Of a stretch of 64,000 nucleotides of DNA, positions 43,437 through 52,410 are shown in pieces. Location: NCBI RefSeq assembly GCF_900187405.1, contig NZ_LT896716.1, positions 3,782,753 to 3,846,752 on the forward strand, in the 5' to 3' direction. A model generated the notes under the pieces. It was not told the origin of the DNA, ran no database searches, and was given only the letters and a program-made list of their open reading frames with translations. Position 1 is the first letter of the stretch. Each line of letters starts with the position of its first letter. A program made the position numbers and the translations under genes. This DNA is from Geobacter sp. DSM 9736. GTDB taxonomy: Bacteria > Desulfobacterota > Desulfuromonadia > Geobacterales > Geobacteraceae.

Positions 43437-44958
43437 GAATACAGTCAATCCATGGCCCATCATCATCGTTGCCGGGGTGCTGGGTTCCTTCATTATAGCC
43501 GGGCTTGCCTCCAAGTCCCGCGACACCTTCGACTACGGCGTCTCCGGCCGGTATACCGGCCGGATGGGGGGGGGAGCCGCAATCGCCAGCAACTGGATGA
43601 GCGCGGCAAGCTTTCTGGGGCTTGCCGGGATGCTGTACCTGAAGGGGTACTTCGCCCTCGCATTCGTGATCGGGTGGACGGGGGGATACGTGCTGCTGCT
43701 TGTGCTGATGGCGGGGCAGATCAGGCGCTTCGGCAAATATACCGCTCCGGATTTCGTGGGTGACAGGTATGCATCCGGAATAGCCAGGCTTCTGGCGGCT
43801 GTCATATCGGTCATGATCTCGGTGATCTATTCGGTAGCCCAGTTCAAAGGAATCGGCATGGTCTTCGCCTGGCTCTTCGGCCTCGATTACAGCCGTGGCC
43901 TTTTGCTCGGGGCTGTGGTGGCCATATCGTATGTGGTTCTCTGCGGCATGCTCGGAGTCGCCAGAAACCAGCAGCTGCATTACACTGTCATGATCATCTC
44001 CTTCATCCTGCCTCTCATGTTCCTCAACTACAAGCTCGGCTATTTCTGGCTGCTTCCCCAGTTCGGCTACGGAGCAGCCATCGAGGAGCTGGTGCGGGAT
44101 TTCAACATCAACCTTGCCGCCCCTTTCGCCTCAGGCTCTATTTTCGACTGGTCGGCCCTCTGCTTCACCCTCATGGTCGGCACTGCCGGCCTTCCCCACG
44201 TGCTCTCCCGCTTCTACACACAACCCAACATCCGCGATGCCCGCTGGAGCGTCGTGTGGGGCCTCTTCTTCATCGCTCTCATCTACTGGTCTGCCCCCGC
44301 CTATGCTGTTCTTGCGAAGCTGCTGGAAGCAAAGGGGGGATTCATGCCTTCTCCCGAAGTGGCCGCAAAGATGGCCGACATCATCGTCGTTCGTACAGCT
44401 GTTATAGCAAATCTGCCGATATGGCTCATCGGCATTCTGGCGGCGGGAGCGGTCAGTGCCGCTTTTTCCACCGTCGCAGGTCTTCTCATCACTGGTGCTG
44501 CTTCATTCTCCCATGATATCTACTACCGCCTCATAAACCCAAACGTCTCAGAGGCCAAGAAAATGGCGATCGCCAAGGTGTCGGTTCTGGTCCTGGCAAC
44601 TGTGGTTTATCTTCTGGCGGCAAAACCCTGGGGTCTTATCGCGGAGATAACTGCTATTGCGTTTGCCCTGGCCGGAAACACGATCTTTCCCGTGTTCCTG
44701 CTCGGCATATGGTGGAGCAGGACCAATCGCTACGGAGTGATCGCCGGCATGCTGCTCGGCATACTCATCACCTTCTCGGCGCCCCTTTTCGGTGGGGTGT
44801 TTCCTGTCATTGCCGAGCTCTTTCCGGTCACCTCGTCTGCTCTGTGCGGCGTGCCCATCGTACTGACGGTGATAATCATCGTGTCTCTTCTTACTCCACC
44901 ACCCCCAGCAGAGATTCGCCGTTTCCTCGTTGAAGAGGTTCACGGCCACATGGATTGA
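43429..44958 (+). CDS. Sodium/solute symporter (SSS family), possibly acetate permease
   Basis: A 509-residue integral membrane protein with about 13 hydrophobic helices. SSS features include RYTGRMGGGAAIASNWMSAA and SFLGLAGMLYLKGYFALAF near the N-terminus, TVAGLLITGAASFSHDIYYR (about 345-365) and GTAGLPHVLSRFYTQPN (about 250-267). Paired DUF4212 plus SSS genes in Geobacter have been linked to acetate uptake (the Apl transporters). The pairing here supports a monocarboxylate substrate; this is inference from the family. Confidence 0.88.
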   Translation: MIENTVNPWPIIIVAGVLGSFIIAGLASKSRDTFDYGVSGRYTGRMGGGAAIASNWMSAASFLGLAGMLYLKGYFALAFVIGWTGGYVLLLVLMAGQIRRFGKYTAPDFVGDRYASGIARLLAAVISVMISVIYSVAQFKGIGMVFAWLFGLDYSRGLLLGAVVAISYVVLCGMLGVARNQQLHYTVMIISFILPLMFLNYKLGYFWLLPQFGYGAAIEELVRDFNINLAAPFASGSIFDWSALCFTLMVGTAGLPHVLSRFYTQPNIRDARWSVVWGLFFIALIYWSAPAYAVLAKLLEAKGGFMPSPEVAAKMADIIVVRTAVIANLPIWLIGILAAGAVSAAFSTVAGLLITGAASFSHDIYYRLINPNVSEAKKMAIAKVSVLVLATVVYLLAAKPWGLIAEITAIAFALAGNTIFPVFLLGIWWSRTNRYGVIAGMLLGILITFSAPLFGGVFPVIAELFPVTSSALCGVPIVLTVIIIVSLLTPPPPAEIRRFLVEEVHGHMD

Positions 44959-45021
44959 GGTATGTGGAGGAGACGGATGTGTTGCGGATACCCCTGTGGT
45001 TCGGGGGAACGGAGGTAGTTC

Positions 45022-46233
45022 ATGGCTCTTTTCCTTGGGGGATCGGGAGAGGATATTCTATCCTGGCGAGCCGTAGCCGATCTGGTTAAGGACCTTGATG
45101 AAGTGCTGGCCAGGGAGCGGGCGGGAATGCTCGGAGGGGAAGAGGTTCCCCTGCTTGTGGAGCTGAGGCGCCGGTTGGCCGATGAACTTTCCTTCGAGAA
45201 AGAGTTTGCCTCAGATCTGAGTAAAGCTCTTGCTGCAGTAGACGAAGCGGAAGATCTGCTCTCCCAGTTGGAGGGGTTCGCGCTTTTCGCACGTTCCCAT
45301 TTCGAGCGCCGCAGGTCTGTTGTGGCTTTTCACGAGATATGCTCGGCCCTGCAGCGCCGCATCATTTGCAGGGTCCTCCGGCAGGCGGAGGAGTGGGTGG
45401 CGCAACATGGATTCGGCTCCCCACCGGGCCGCTACTGCTGGTTCGCAGTGGGTTCCGCTGGACGCGGGGAGGGAACTCTCTACAGCGGCTGTGACAGCCT
45501 GCTTGTCTATGACGGGAATCAGGGGGAGCGCAATTCCTTTTTTTCCGTTTTTGCACGTAAGGCAGAAGACCTCCTCGGGCAGTTGGGCCTCCAGAGCAGA
45601 ATGACGCCGTCCGACTTCTCATGGCAGGGGAGCATGGGGGAGTGGCGCACACGGGTCAGCGAGGGGATGGCGGGAGGGGGGAGAGGAGACGAACTGGCGG
45701 TATTCCTCGAACTGGCGGATCTCCACCCGCTGTGCGGGGACGCGGGGCTTGCCGAGGAGATGCTCACCCTGGTGAGGGGCATGCTTTCCTTCCACCTGGG
45801 TTCGCTGCGGCACGTTGCGCGCATTTTGTCCGAAATGCCCACAGGTCTCGACTTCTTCGGGAGGCTGAGGGTTGAAAAGTCGGGGGATCATCGCGGGCTG
45901 TTCAACGTGGAGCAGTATGCGGTGGTCCCTTTGGTGAGCAACGTGAGAGTGCTGGCCATCAGGTGCGGCGTGACAGCTACCAGCACGGTGGATCGGATCA
46001 AAGGGATAATGGAGAATGGCCCGGTATCCGTAGAGCTTGCCGAGCGCCTGCTGTTCGGCTTCCATGAACTGAACGCCCACCTCATCTCGCTGGAAAACCT
46101 GCATGGCGCCCATACCGTTTTCCTCGATCCCGAGCAGTTGTCAGAGTCCGAAGAACGTGCCCTGCGCGGCAGCCTTGACGCGCTGGTAAACCTGCAGAGG
46201 GTCGTCTACCAGACCTTCACGGAGCATGGATAG
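45022..46233 (+). CDS. DUF294-family putative nucleotidyltransferase without CBS domains
   Basis: A 403-residue soluble protein. The central region has FAVGSAGRGEGTLYSGCDSLLVYD (about 150-173), the GlnD-like nucleotidyltransferase motif; the usual TDQDN is altered to SGCDS. The C-terminal third (GLFNVEQYAVVPLVSNVRVL onward) matches the DUF294 C-terminal domain. N-terminal CBS domains, frequent in the family, are missing; a helical segment (about 1-110) replaces them. It lies 63 bp after the symporter gene, preceded by GGAGGTAG. Related proteins often accompany SSS transporters and may regulate them. Confidence 0.8.
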   Translation: MALFLGGSGEDILSWRAVADLVKDLDEVLARERAGMLGGEEVPLLVELRRRLADELSFEKEFASDLSKALAAVDEAEDLLSQLEGFALFARSHFERRRSVVAFHEICSALQRRIICRVLRQAEEWVAQHGFGSPPGRYCWFAVGSAGRGEGTLYSGCDSLLVYDGNQGERNSFFSVFARKAEDLLGQLGLQSRMTPSDFSWQGSMGEWRTRVSEGMAGGGRGDELAVFLELADLHPLCGDAGLAEEMLTLVRGMLSFHLGSLRHVARILSEMPTGLDFFGRLRVEKSGDHRGLFNVEQYAVVPLVSNVRVLAIRCGVTATSTVDRIKGIMENGPVSVELAERLLFGFHELNAHLISLENLHGAHTVFLDPEQLSESEERALRGSLDALVNLQRVVYQTFTEHG

Positions 46234-46236
46234 CGA

Positions 46237-47076
46237 ATGCGGTTTTCCCTCTCCACAGGAACGCTATTTACCTTCCCCTTGAAGAAAGCTTGCGCTATTG
46301 CCGCAGAGGCAGGCTTTGACGGAGTGGAGCTGATAATCAATGACGAGTTCCAGAAAGTCAGTTGTCGCCAGTTGATAGAGGAAGTCTGCAGTATACTTCC
46401 TGTCCTTTCAATTCATGCCCCCTTTATGCCACTGGACGGCTGGGGAAGCCCCGCCGACTCACTCAAGAGATGTGTTGAGCTTGCCGGTATATGCAACGTT
46501 CCCCTCGTCAATTTCCACCCTCCTTCATGGATGGGGCTCGAAATAAGGTTCATGCGGTGGTTTTACAGGATCTTCGATTTTCAGAAGGAGGTGGGGCAGG
46601 GGCAGGTTGCGGTTACCGTCGAGAACATGCCGTGGACGGGACGCTTCAAGATCAACCAGTATGTACTGTCTCAGACGGAGAAGATGATTGAATTTCTGGG
46701 GGAGCGCAATCTGTTTCTCACTTTCGATTGCACCCACATGGGTACCGGGAAAACGAACTTCATCAATGACTTCTATCTCTTTTACAATTCCGGCCGGATC
46801 AGGAACATCCATTTCTCCGACTTCGGCTATGGCCGGGAGCACCTGCTACCTGGCCGTGGGGTACTCCCGCTTACCCGTTTCCTTAATCATCTGCGCAATA
46901 CGGGCTACGACGAGACGCTGACGCTAGAACTCTCTCCCCATGAATTTCCCAATGACGAACTGATCATCGTCGAGACGCTGCGGGACATCCTCTACTATCT
47001 TCGCCAGGAAACAGACAGGACAGGACTGGATTCAGCTCCGGTTCAAGCGCAGTCCTCCTACCCCCTTACGATGTAG
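46237..47076 (+). CDS. Sugar-phosphate isomerase/epimerase-like TIM-barrel protein
   Basis: A 279-residue AP-endonuclease-2/xylose-isomerase-like protein. Features: FSLSTGTLFTFPLKKACAIA, GFDGVELIIND, LSIHAPF (His of the metal site, about 66), VTVENMPW (Glu), LTFDCTHMGTG (Asp/His) and IHFSDFGYGREHLLPGRG with a late His/Asp pair. Divalent metal ligands therefore look intact. It starts 3 bp after the DUF294 stop, so is in the same operon. Substrate unknown. Its 3-prime end overlaps the convergent stress-protein gene by 19 bp. Confidence 0.82.
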   Translation: MRFSLSTGTLFTFPLKKACAIAAEAGFDGVELIINDEFQKVSCRQLIEEVCSILPVLSIHAPFMPLDGWGSPADSLKRCVELAGICNVPLVNFHPPSWMGLEIRFMRWFYRIFDFQKEVGQGQVAVTVENMPWTGRFKINQYVLSQTEKMIEFLGERNLFLTFDCTHMGTGKTNFINDFYLFYNSGRIRNIHFSDFGYGREHLLPGRGVLPLTRFLNHLRNTGYDETLTLELSPHEFPNDELIIVETLRDILYYLRQETDRTGLDSAPVQAQSSYPLTM

Positions 47077-47513
47077 ACGGAGCAGCGGGCGTATGCCGCG
47101 ACTTTGCTGGAAACACTCCCCATCAGCTTCCTCTTCAGGAATCCCTTTCCCGAGCTCCCAATCACGATAACGTCGACTTTTTCCTTGTCGGCGAACTTCA
47201 TCAACTCGTCAGCAGGGTCCCCATAAACGATCTTGGTTTCAAGCGGGACTTCAGCTTCGCGAGCGTTTTTCTCGATGACGAAGAATATGCGGTCACGAAG
47301 TTCCTGCCATTCATCCGACTCCGTCACAACGGGTGCGGGCACGAAATCGGTGTACGTGTTGCGAGGGGCGTTCGGGAGGACCAGCATCGCATATATCTTG
47401 CTCCTGTAAGGACCTGGGGTGGCAGCAGCCATCCGGACAGCCTCCTCGGCGGCTTTGTCGGAGAGGGGGGAGCCGTCGATGGCGACGAGAATCTGCTTAC
47501 GAAGGTTGAGCAT
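47058..47513 (-). CDS. Universal stress protein (UspA family)
   Basis: A 151-residue cytoplasmic protein. ILVAIDGSPLSDKAAEEAV (about 8-26) and the ATP-binding loop VIGSSGKGFLKRKLMGSVSS (about 115-135, G-2x-G-9x-G-S) are intact, so it should bind ATP. A short insertion (PNAPRNTYTDFVPAPVVTES) sits after strand 2. It is convergent with the TIM-barrel gene and divergent from the IclR gene. Confidence 0.92.
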   Translation of the reverse strand: MLNLRKQILVAIDGSPLSDKAAEEAVRMAAATPGPYRSKIYAMLVLPNAPRNTYTDFVPAPVVTESDEWQELRDRIFFVIEKNAREAEVPLETKIVYGDPADELMKFADKEKVDVIVIGSSGKGFLKRKLMGSVSSKVAAYARCSVYIVRG

Positions 47514-47596
47514 TGATTTAGGTCCTCCCGCTGCTGTCCCTACCGCCTCGATAGCACCACTGATTCCGCATGGGTGCGCAAGGTAGTTAGTTTTAC

Positions 47597-47625
47597 TTGA
47601 CTCGCATAAAACATTATTCTATAAT
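47597..47625 (+). promoter_or_regulatory. Sigma-70 promoter upstream of the IclR gene
   Basis: TTGACT (47597-47602), 17-bp spacer, TATAAT (47620-47625). The predicted start near 47632 leaves a leader of about 218 nt before the ATG at 47850. The leader holds a short inverted repeat (TCAACTctcgaaAGTTGA near 47695-47712) and a second TTGACT at about 47783, so an additional promoter or autoregulatory site is possible. No gene is convincing in 47514-47849. Confidence 0.6.
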
Positions 47626-47849
47626 TTCACTGCATGGAAATGCTTGAGGTTTTGACGAATTGCCGCCATGATATCTTGAATTCTTCGAGTGGTCAACTCT
47701 CGAAAGTTGAGCAAGTAAAACGGAATGGGGCTGCATCCCCGGCTGAGCTTCCTTGGCTGCCTCCGGTGTACCGGAAAAAATTCTTGACTTCAGCCCTTAT
47801 CCAATATATGAGAAACCGTTTGTAACTTACTAAAGACAGGTGTCAGCCA

Positions 47850-48632
47850 ATGGCGAAAAAAGAGAAATCCGAGTATATAATTCAGGCGGTGGATCATGCT
47901 CTCGACCTCCTTGAGCAGTTTCATGATGATGTGGACGAGTTAGGTGTTACGGAGCTGAGCAAACGCCTCAAGCTTCATAAAAACAATGTTTTTAGGCTAC
48001 TTGCCACACTGGAGTCTCGAAATTATATAGAGCAGAACAAGGTTACTGAAAACTATCGGCTTGGGCTCAAGACGCTGGAACTCGGGCAGACCTTCATAAA
48101 GCAGATGGGGCTGCTTCGCCAGTCGCGCCCCGTTCTCGAATCGCTGGTGAAAGAATGCAATGAGACGACCTATGTAGCTATTCTCAAGGATTTCCACATC
48201 GTTTATCTGGATGTTGTTGAAACGGCTTTGACGGTACGTGTGGTTCCACGTGTTGGGGCAAGGCTGCCAGCCTACTGCACCGCGGCAGGGAAGATACAGC
48301 TCGCTTTCATGACGGAAGAGGAGTTGGAGCATTACCTGCCCGTAAAGGAGCTCAAACAGTTCACTCCCAGCACCATTACAGACCGTGACGAACTCAAGCG
48401 GCATCTGAAGCAGGTTAGTGAGCAGGGGTACGCCGTGGACAACGAAGAGCTGGATGTGGGAGTGAAGTGCGTCGGTGCGCCGATCCGGGATTATACCCGC
48501 CGTATTGTCGGCGCCGTCAGCATTTCGGGGCCGAGCATGCGGTTCTCTGATGAGCGGATGGATAAAGAGCTGATCCCCCTGGTAAAGAGGGCTGCCGAGG
48601 AAATCTCCCTCAAGCTCGGCTACCACAAGTAA
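47850..48632 (+). CDS. IclR-family transcriptional regulator
   Basis: A 260-residue regulator. The N-terminal winged helix-turn-helix (about 10-75) contains LGVTELSKRLKLHKNNVFRL and NYIEQNKVTENYRLG. The effector domain (about 85-255) includes LPAYCTAAGKIQLAF, GYAVDNEELDVGVKCVGAPI and GAVSISGPSMRF, all typical of IclR. Such proteins usually control catabolic or transport genes in response to small carboxylates or aromatics. The adjacent symporter operon or its own gene are plausible targets; effector unknown. Confidence 0.92.
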   Translation: MAKKEKSEYIIQAVDHALDLLEQFHDDVDELGVTELSKRLKLHKNNVFRLLATLESRNYIEQNKVTENYRLGLKTLELGQTFIKQMGLLRQSRPVLESLVKECNETTYVAILKDFHIVYLDVVETALTVRVVPRVGARLPAYCTAAGKIQLAFMTEEELEHYLPVKELKQFTPSTITDRDELKRHLKQVSEQGYAVDNEELDVGVKCVGAPIRDYTRRIVGAVSISGPSMRFSDERMDKELIPLVKRAAEEISLKLGYHK

Positions 48633-48648
48633 AACGTAAAGCTACGGT

Positions 48649-48694
48649 AGAGGCAAAGGCGGAGACGGGATCCAGCTTTTGCCTCTATCTTTTT
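48649..48694. terminator. Bidirectional terminator between the IclR gene and coaE
   Basis: TAGAGGCAAA (48649-48658) and TTTGCCTCTA (48678-48687) form a perfect 10-bp stem with a 19-nt loop, followed by TCTTTTT on the plus strand. It sits between convergent genes. Confidence 0.75.
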
Positions 48695-48706
48695 CCCCGC
48701 ATTAAT

Positions 48707-49309
48707 TTATTTCTCCATCGCCACTTCCCGCTCCCAGAGTCTACGGACCTGCAGTTCGGTTTCCTCACGTGTTCCGGAGTTGTCTATAACTGCCTTCCCA
48801 TAAGTGCGTTTTTCTTCCATCGGCATCTGTGCGCCTACTCTAAGCAGAGCTTCTTCCCTGGTAATTCCGTCCCTCGCCATCAGTCTGGTTATCTGCGTTT
48901 CCCGGTCCACGAATACTACCCATATCTCGTCGACCCGTGAAGCGGCACCAGCTTCTATCAGAAGTGGGGCCATGTAGATCACCAGTGGGACGGGGACCTC
49001 CCGCAGTTCGGCCAGTTTTTCTTCAGCAAGCTGCCGGATGGCGGGGTGTGTTATCTTTTCCAGCCGGGAGCGCGCTGCGGCGTCAGCAAATACTACGCAG
49101 CCTAGCGCCTTGCGGTCGATCGTTCCGTCAGCGCAGAGGACGGTGGGGCCGAACTCGGCTACGATTGCGTCGTAGGCTGGCCGGCCCGGCATCACCGCTT
49201 CCCGCGAGAGCTGGTCGGCATCGATGACGACAGCCCCGAGCTGCTCGAATATGCGTGCAACAGTGCTCTTCCCCGAGGCGATGCCTCCGGTAAGGCCGAT
49301 GATGCGCAT
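48707..49309 (-). CDS. coaE: Dephospho-CoA kinase CoaE
   Basis: A 200-residue P-loop kinase for the last step of coenzyme A synthesis. The Walker A is GLTGGIASGKSTVAR (residues 5-19); VIDADQLSREAVMPG, THPAIRQLAEEKL and PLLIEAGAASRVDEIWVV are family signatures. GGAGGTTCTTTC precedes the ATG. It is the last gene of the leftward M29-peptidase/FapA/coaE group. Confidence 0.95.
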   Translation of the reverse strand: MRIIGLTGGIASGKSTVARIFEQLGAVVIDADQLSREAVMPGRPAYDAIVAEFGPTVLCADGTIDRKALGCVVFADAAARSRLEKITHPAIRQLAEEKLAELREVPVPLVIYMAPLLIEAGAASRVDEIWVVFVDRETQITRLMARDGITREEALLRVGAQMPMEEKRTYGKAVIDNSGTREETELQVRRLWEREVAMEK

Positions 49310-49364
49310 GAAAGAACCTCCAATGCGGCGTAATTCGGAAATGAACAGGGGAGGGAAATGGTGT

Positions 49365-50942
49365 TCAGAACACTATGGTACCATTGTCCAGGGAAAAAGT
49401 TACCCCTTGAAGGTCATCATCGACCACTAGTGCCTGGTCGCCGATTACCACCTGTACTCCATAGTAGATGGTCTCTTGGACTTTTATGCGTGCGAAATCT
49501 ATTACTTCCAACCGTTTCTGGAGACGCTTCTTTTGTCCCGTAAGCTCCAGAACCTCCGCCTGCAGGTGCGACAGTTGCTGTTGCTTGGCTTTTTCCGCGT
49601 CTTCTCCGAACCGGGCCGGATTTTCCCTCATGTAGCTGAGTGATTTTGTCGCTTCTTCGGTCTGTTTCTGTTTTTCTTCGAGCTGATGCGTAACTGTTAC
49701 CAGCTTGGCTCGCGCCGTGGGATCCAGGCCGACTTCGACTTTGGTGGGAACTCCAGCGTGGGATCCGATTACCACCGCGTTGACGAGGGTTGAGGCGCGA
49801 CAGGTGCCGCCGATGAGCCGCCCCTTGGCCGTTCCCTCTTCTCCGACCATGATCTGGCCTCCGGCCGTTAGGTCGCTCTGCATGGAGAGCTCCCGCAGAT
49901 GAACGTCGGAACCTGCCGAGAAATGGGATTTTTCAGCAAAAAGCGCCGTTATCGATCCTTTTGCCTGGAGGCTCGAAAATATGACGCCTCCGTTGATTTC
50001 GATGTTCCCGCCCGCCTCGATGACTGCTGATTCGACCGTACCGCCAATGGAGATATCCCCTGCCGCTTTGACGACCATGCCGGAGGCGACATCCCCATCC
50101 ACTACGACGCTTCCTTCAAAGGAGATGTTGCCGGAAGAAAGATCGACGTTCTTTACCTTGAACACCGGCTCAACGACAACGCCGTTTGTCACCAGTACCG
50201 GTTGACCGGCTATCGCCGCGAGAAGCAGGTCGTTGTCATCGGGCGAAATCATGGTGCCGGGCAGGTTGGCGGCAAACTGGACATCCCTCCCTGGTGTAGG
50301 CGGAACGACCTCTCCCCTGACGTTTTTACCCGGCTCTCCTTCTGCAGGAGGGACCCTGCGCATCAGAGGGTCACCGGCCTTCACACTGACGATCCCCCCG
50401 ACCTCCCGATAATCAACGATGCTCTTGTCATCATCTTCAAACTGCGGACCGCGCTCCTTCATCTCGGGAATCAGGCTCAGGAGTTGGCCGTCGGCTCCCG
50501 GGGTCGGTGGTGTTCCGGTAGCGATTACTTTGTTCAGAGCCCTGCAACACGTTGCTGCCGCTTCGATTGTGTCCTCGAGAATGCCGGACTGGACTCCCTG
50601 CTCTTTCAGCCCCTGATGGATCTCTTCATTGGTGACGGCTTTCCCGCCGTATGGAGGGGTAAGGGTCAGTTGCGCTGTCATCCCGTCCGGCGAAACGGTA
50701 ATCGTATAGGTCCCGTCCCGTTTTTCCCCGATATCCATCGTGAAGGTGGAACTGGCGCTGTTGAACCTTTGGGCGAGTTCCGAGCATACATTGTTTTGGA
50801 GAAAGTATTCGGAAAAACCGCTGGCGGCCAGGGCGCGTTTTACATATCCCTCGTCAATCGGTTGCCGCGGTTCTGCAGCCGGATTACACACGGCCTGAAG
50901 TTTGCGGCCGTCGGCGCTGAGTTTGAATTCAAGCTTTTCCAT
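49365..50942 (-). CDS. FapA (DUF342) family protein
   Basis: A 525-residue soluble protein. Start 50942 (MEKLEFKLSADGRKLQAVCN) has GGAGGAATCA upstream; the ATG at 50981 is poorer. Residues about 170-400 form the DUF342/FapA beta-helix with regular Gly-rich turns (GDPLMRRVPPAEGEPGKNVR; GSVVVDGDVASGMVVKAAGD; GGTVESAVIEAGGNIEINGG). A coiled coil (about 415-480, THQLEEKQKQTEEATKSL) follows. The family is widespread; members have been linked to flagella or surface assembly, but the role is unclear. No flagellar gene lies nearby. Confidence 0.87.
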   Translation of the reverse strand: MEKLEFKLSADGRKLQAVCNPAAEPRQPIDEGYVKRALAASGFSEYFLQNNVCSELAQRFNSASSTFTMDIGEKRDGTYTITVSPDGMTAQLTLTPPYGGKAVTNEEIHQGLKEQGVQSGILEDTIEAAATCCRALNKVIATGTPPTPGADGQLLSLIPEMKERGPQFEDDDKSIVDYREVGGIVSVKAGDPLMRRVPPAEGEPGKNVRGEVVPPTPGRDVQFAANLPGTMISPDDNDLLLAAIAGQPVLVTNGVVVEPVFKVKNVDLSSGNISFEGSVVVDGDVASGMVVKAAGDISIGGTVESAVIEAGGNIEINGGVIFSSLQAKGSITALFAEKSHFSAGSDVHLRELSMQSDLTAGGQIMVGEEGTAKGRLIGGTCRASTLVNAVVIGSHAGVPTKVEVGLDPTARAKLVTVTHQLEEKQKQTEEATKSLSYMRENPARFGEDAEKAKQQQLSHLQAEVLELTGQKKRLQKRLEVIDFARIKVQETIYYGVQVVIGDQALVVDDDLQGVTFSLDNGTIVF

Positions 50943-51050
50943 TGATTCCTCCGGAGCTACCACGTGTAGAGGTGGAGCCAAGCTTCCATGCAGCCGGAAA
51001 AAAGGTCTGGTAGCTTTATCGGAGAATTTTCCGAGTTATTTAGCGGTATT

Positions 51051-52184
51051 TCACGAGATCAGCAGCTTTCCCCGGTCAAGGAGTCTCTTCCGCTTTTCGC
51101 CGGGAAGGATTACGGTGAGAGTTGGCTCATAGAATACGAAGTCTTCATGAAATGGCGTATTGACGGTGCCGCCGAAGCCCGAGTTGTCGCCGAGGGCAAT
51201 ATGGACGGTCCCTAGAATTTTTTCCGCCTCCAGGACATTATCGGGTCTCGTGGCCCTGTCATTGGTGCCGATGCCGAGTTCGGCAATGTTCCTGTTGTTT
51301 ACGTTTTCGGCGAACTTTTTTTCGAGAGTGTGGCGGTAGGGGTCATCGCCGTAGATATTCACTACGTTTCCCTGTCGCACGTCGAGACGTAGCGGTGAGT
51401 TCAGCTTTCTCGTGGGCGCGTATTCGATGACCATAACTCCTTCGCTGGTACCTTCAAGGGGTGCGAGGTAGACTTCCCCTGCGGGCAGATTCCCGAAGCT
51501 TCCCGGATCGGTGAGGAGACCGTCGTCTCCTTTGGCAGTCCGCCCCTGTGTTCCAAAGCGAATGCGGGTACCGTTCGGTGTCTCCAGAAGGATCTCTGAT
51601 CCTGCATTCACTTCCGCAGCAAGCCGGTTTGTACGGTCTGAGAGGATGTGCCAGTCCACCTGCATCGATGTAAAGAACATCTCAGGGTCGAAGTGGGGCA
51701 GGCTCGCAAAGCGCCCTCCTGCTTCGTTGACCAGCGAGCGGAACCTGGTGTGGCTGGTAGAATTGTTGGAAAGTGCAATGACGATGTCTGCCACGCTCTC
51801 TTTGAAAGAAAGTACGATTTTCTTTGCCCGGTCCAGATCGGAGGTGTCTGCTTCTTTGTTGAGTAACCGATATAGAAGTGCATCTTGAAGAAGCGCGTCT
51901 ACTGCAGCATTACCTAAGGTAGCGCGCCAGAGAGGTTCAGGAGGTTCCGCACCGGATGCTGCGGTTGCCGGAAAGGTGACGAATGTGGTATTGCCATAAG
52001 CGGCCTCGGCAAAATTGCTCGTTTGGCCTGCAACCGTCAAGAGTCGAAGGCGCCGGTCATGCTCTTCGGGTGAAACCTGTTCATCGGGTCTGAGGATGTC
52101 GCCGAACACCACAATCCGTTCCCTGGGCTTTATTCCCATGTTGACCTCAAAGAGGGAGTGTAGCGCCTGTTCGAGAGATTTCAT
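51051..52184 (-). CDS. M29-family metallo-aminopeptidase-like protein
   Basis: A 377-residue cytoplasmic protein resembling AmpS/AmpT-type (thermophilic) aminopeptidases. Visible candidate metal ligands: Glu in GVMVIEYAPTRKLNS, Glu in AELGIGTNDRA, His in GTVHIALGDNSGFGG, and His/Asp in NTPFHEDFVFYEP. The N-terminal sensing domain (MGIKPRERIVVFGDILRPDE) is also family-like. It cleaves N-terminal residues from peptides if active. It lies upstream of the FapA gene on the same strand. Confidence 0.82.
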   Translation of the reverse strand: MKSLEQALHSLFEVNMGIKPRERIVVFGDILRPDEQVSPEEHDRRLRLLTVAGQTSNFAEAAYGNTTFVTFPATAASGAEPPEPLWRATLGNAAVDALLQDALLYRLLNKEADTSDLDRAKKIVLSFKESVADIVIALSNNSTSHTRFRSLVNEAGGRFASLPHFDPEMFFTSMQVDWHILSDRTNRLAAEVNAGSEILLETPNGTRIRFGTQGRTAKGDDGLLTDPGSFGNLPAGEVYLAPLEGTSEGVMVIEYAPTRKLNSPLRLDVRQGNVVNIYGDDPYRHTLEKKFAENVNNRNIAELGIGTNDRATRPDNVLEAEKILGTVHIALGDNSGFGGTVNTPFHEDFVFYEPTLTVILPGEKRKRLLDRGKLLIS

Positions 52185-52278
52185 TCCGGCATCCTTTGGT
52201 AAAGTATTTTCTAATTAATCTAACAGAGGCCTTTCCTTTCCGCAACCGTCGAATAATCCCAATTATTTATTTTTTCGC

Positions 52279-52308
52279 TTGATTTATCGAAAGCGATTGT
52301 GGTAATAA
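52279..52308 (+). promoter_or_regulatory. Putative promoter of sfrBA
   Basis: TTGATT (52279-52284) and TAATAA (52303-52308) are spaced 18 bp, about 105 bp before the GTG at 52411. Each hexamer deviates from consensus, which fits a regulated promoter with the adjacent palindrome acting on it. Confidence 0.4.
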
Positions 52309-52310
52309 AC

Positions 52311-52327
52311 TTGCATACTGTATACAA
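52311..52327. promoter_or_regulatory. 17-bp palindromic operator candidate before sfrBA
   Basis: TTGCATACTGTATACAA is a dyad with a single mismatched pair. It lies just downstream of the putative -10 box, where a bound repressor would block initiation. The half-site (TTGTATAC) resembles GntR/FadR-type operators, so a metabolite-responsive regulator is a reasonable guess. Confidence 0.5.
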
Positions 52328-52410
52328 TCGCTCGCTAACGTTTTGTTTAATAAATGCAAGTACTTAGTGAGAGATATAGGGTAAATTAAAGGCTTTTTTC
52401 GGAGGCTGAA

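Noticed and set aside
47634-47825. 63-codon frame in the IclR leader
   Set aside because: Its ATG would be about 2 nt from the predicted transcript start, with no room for a ribosome site, and the sequence is not protein-like.
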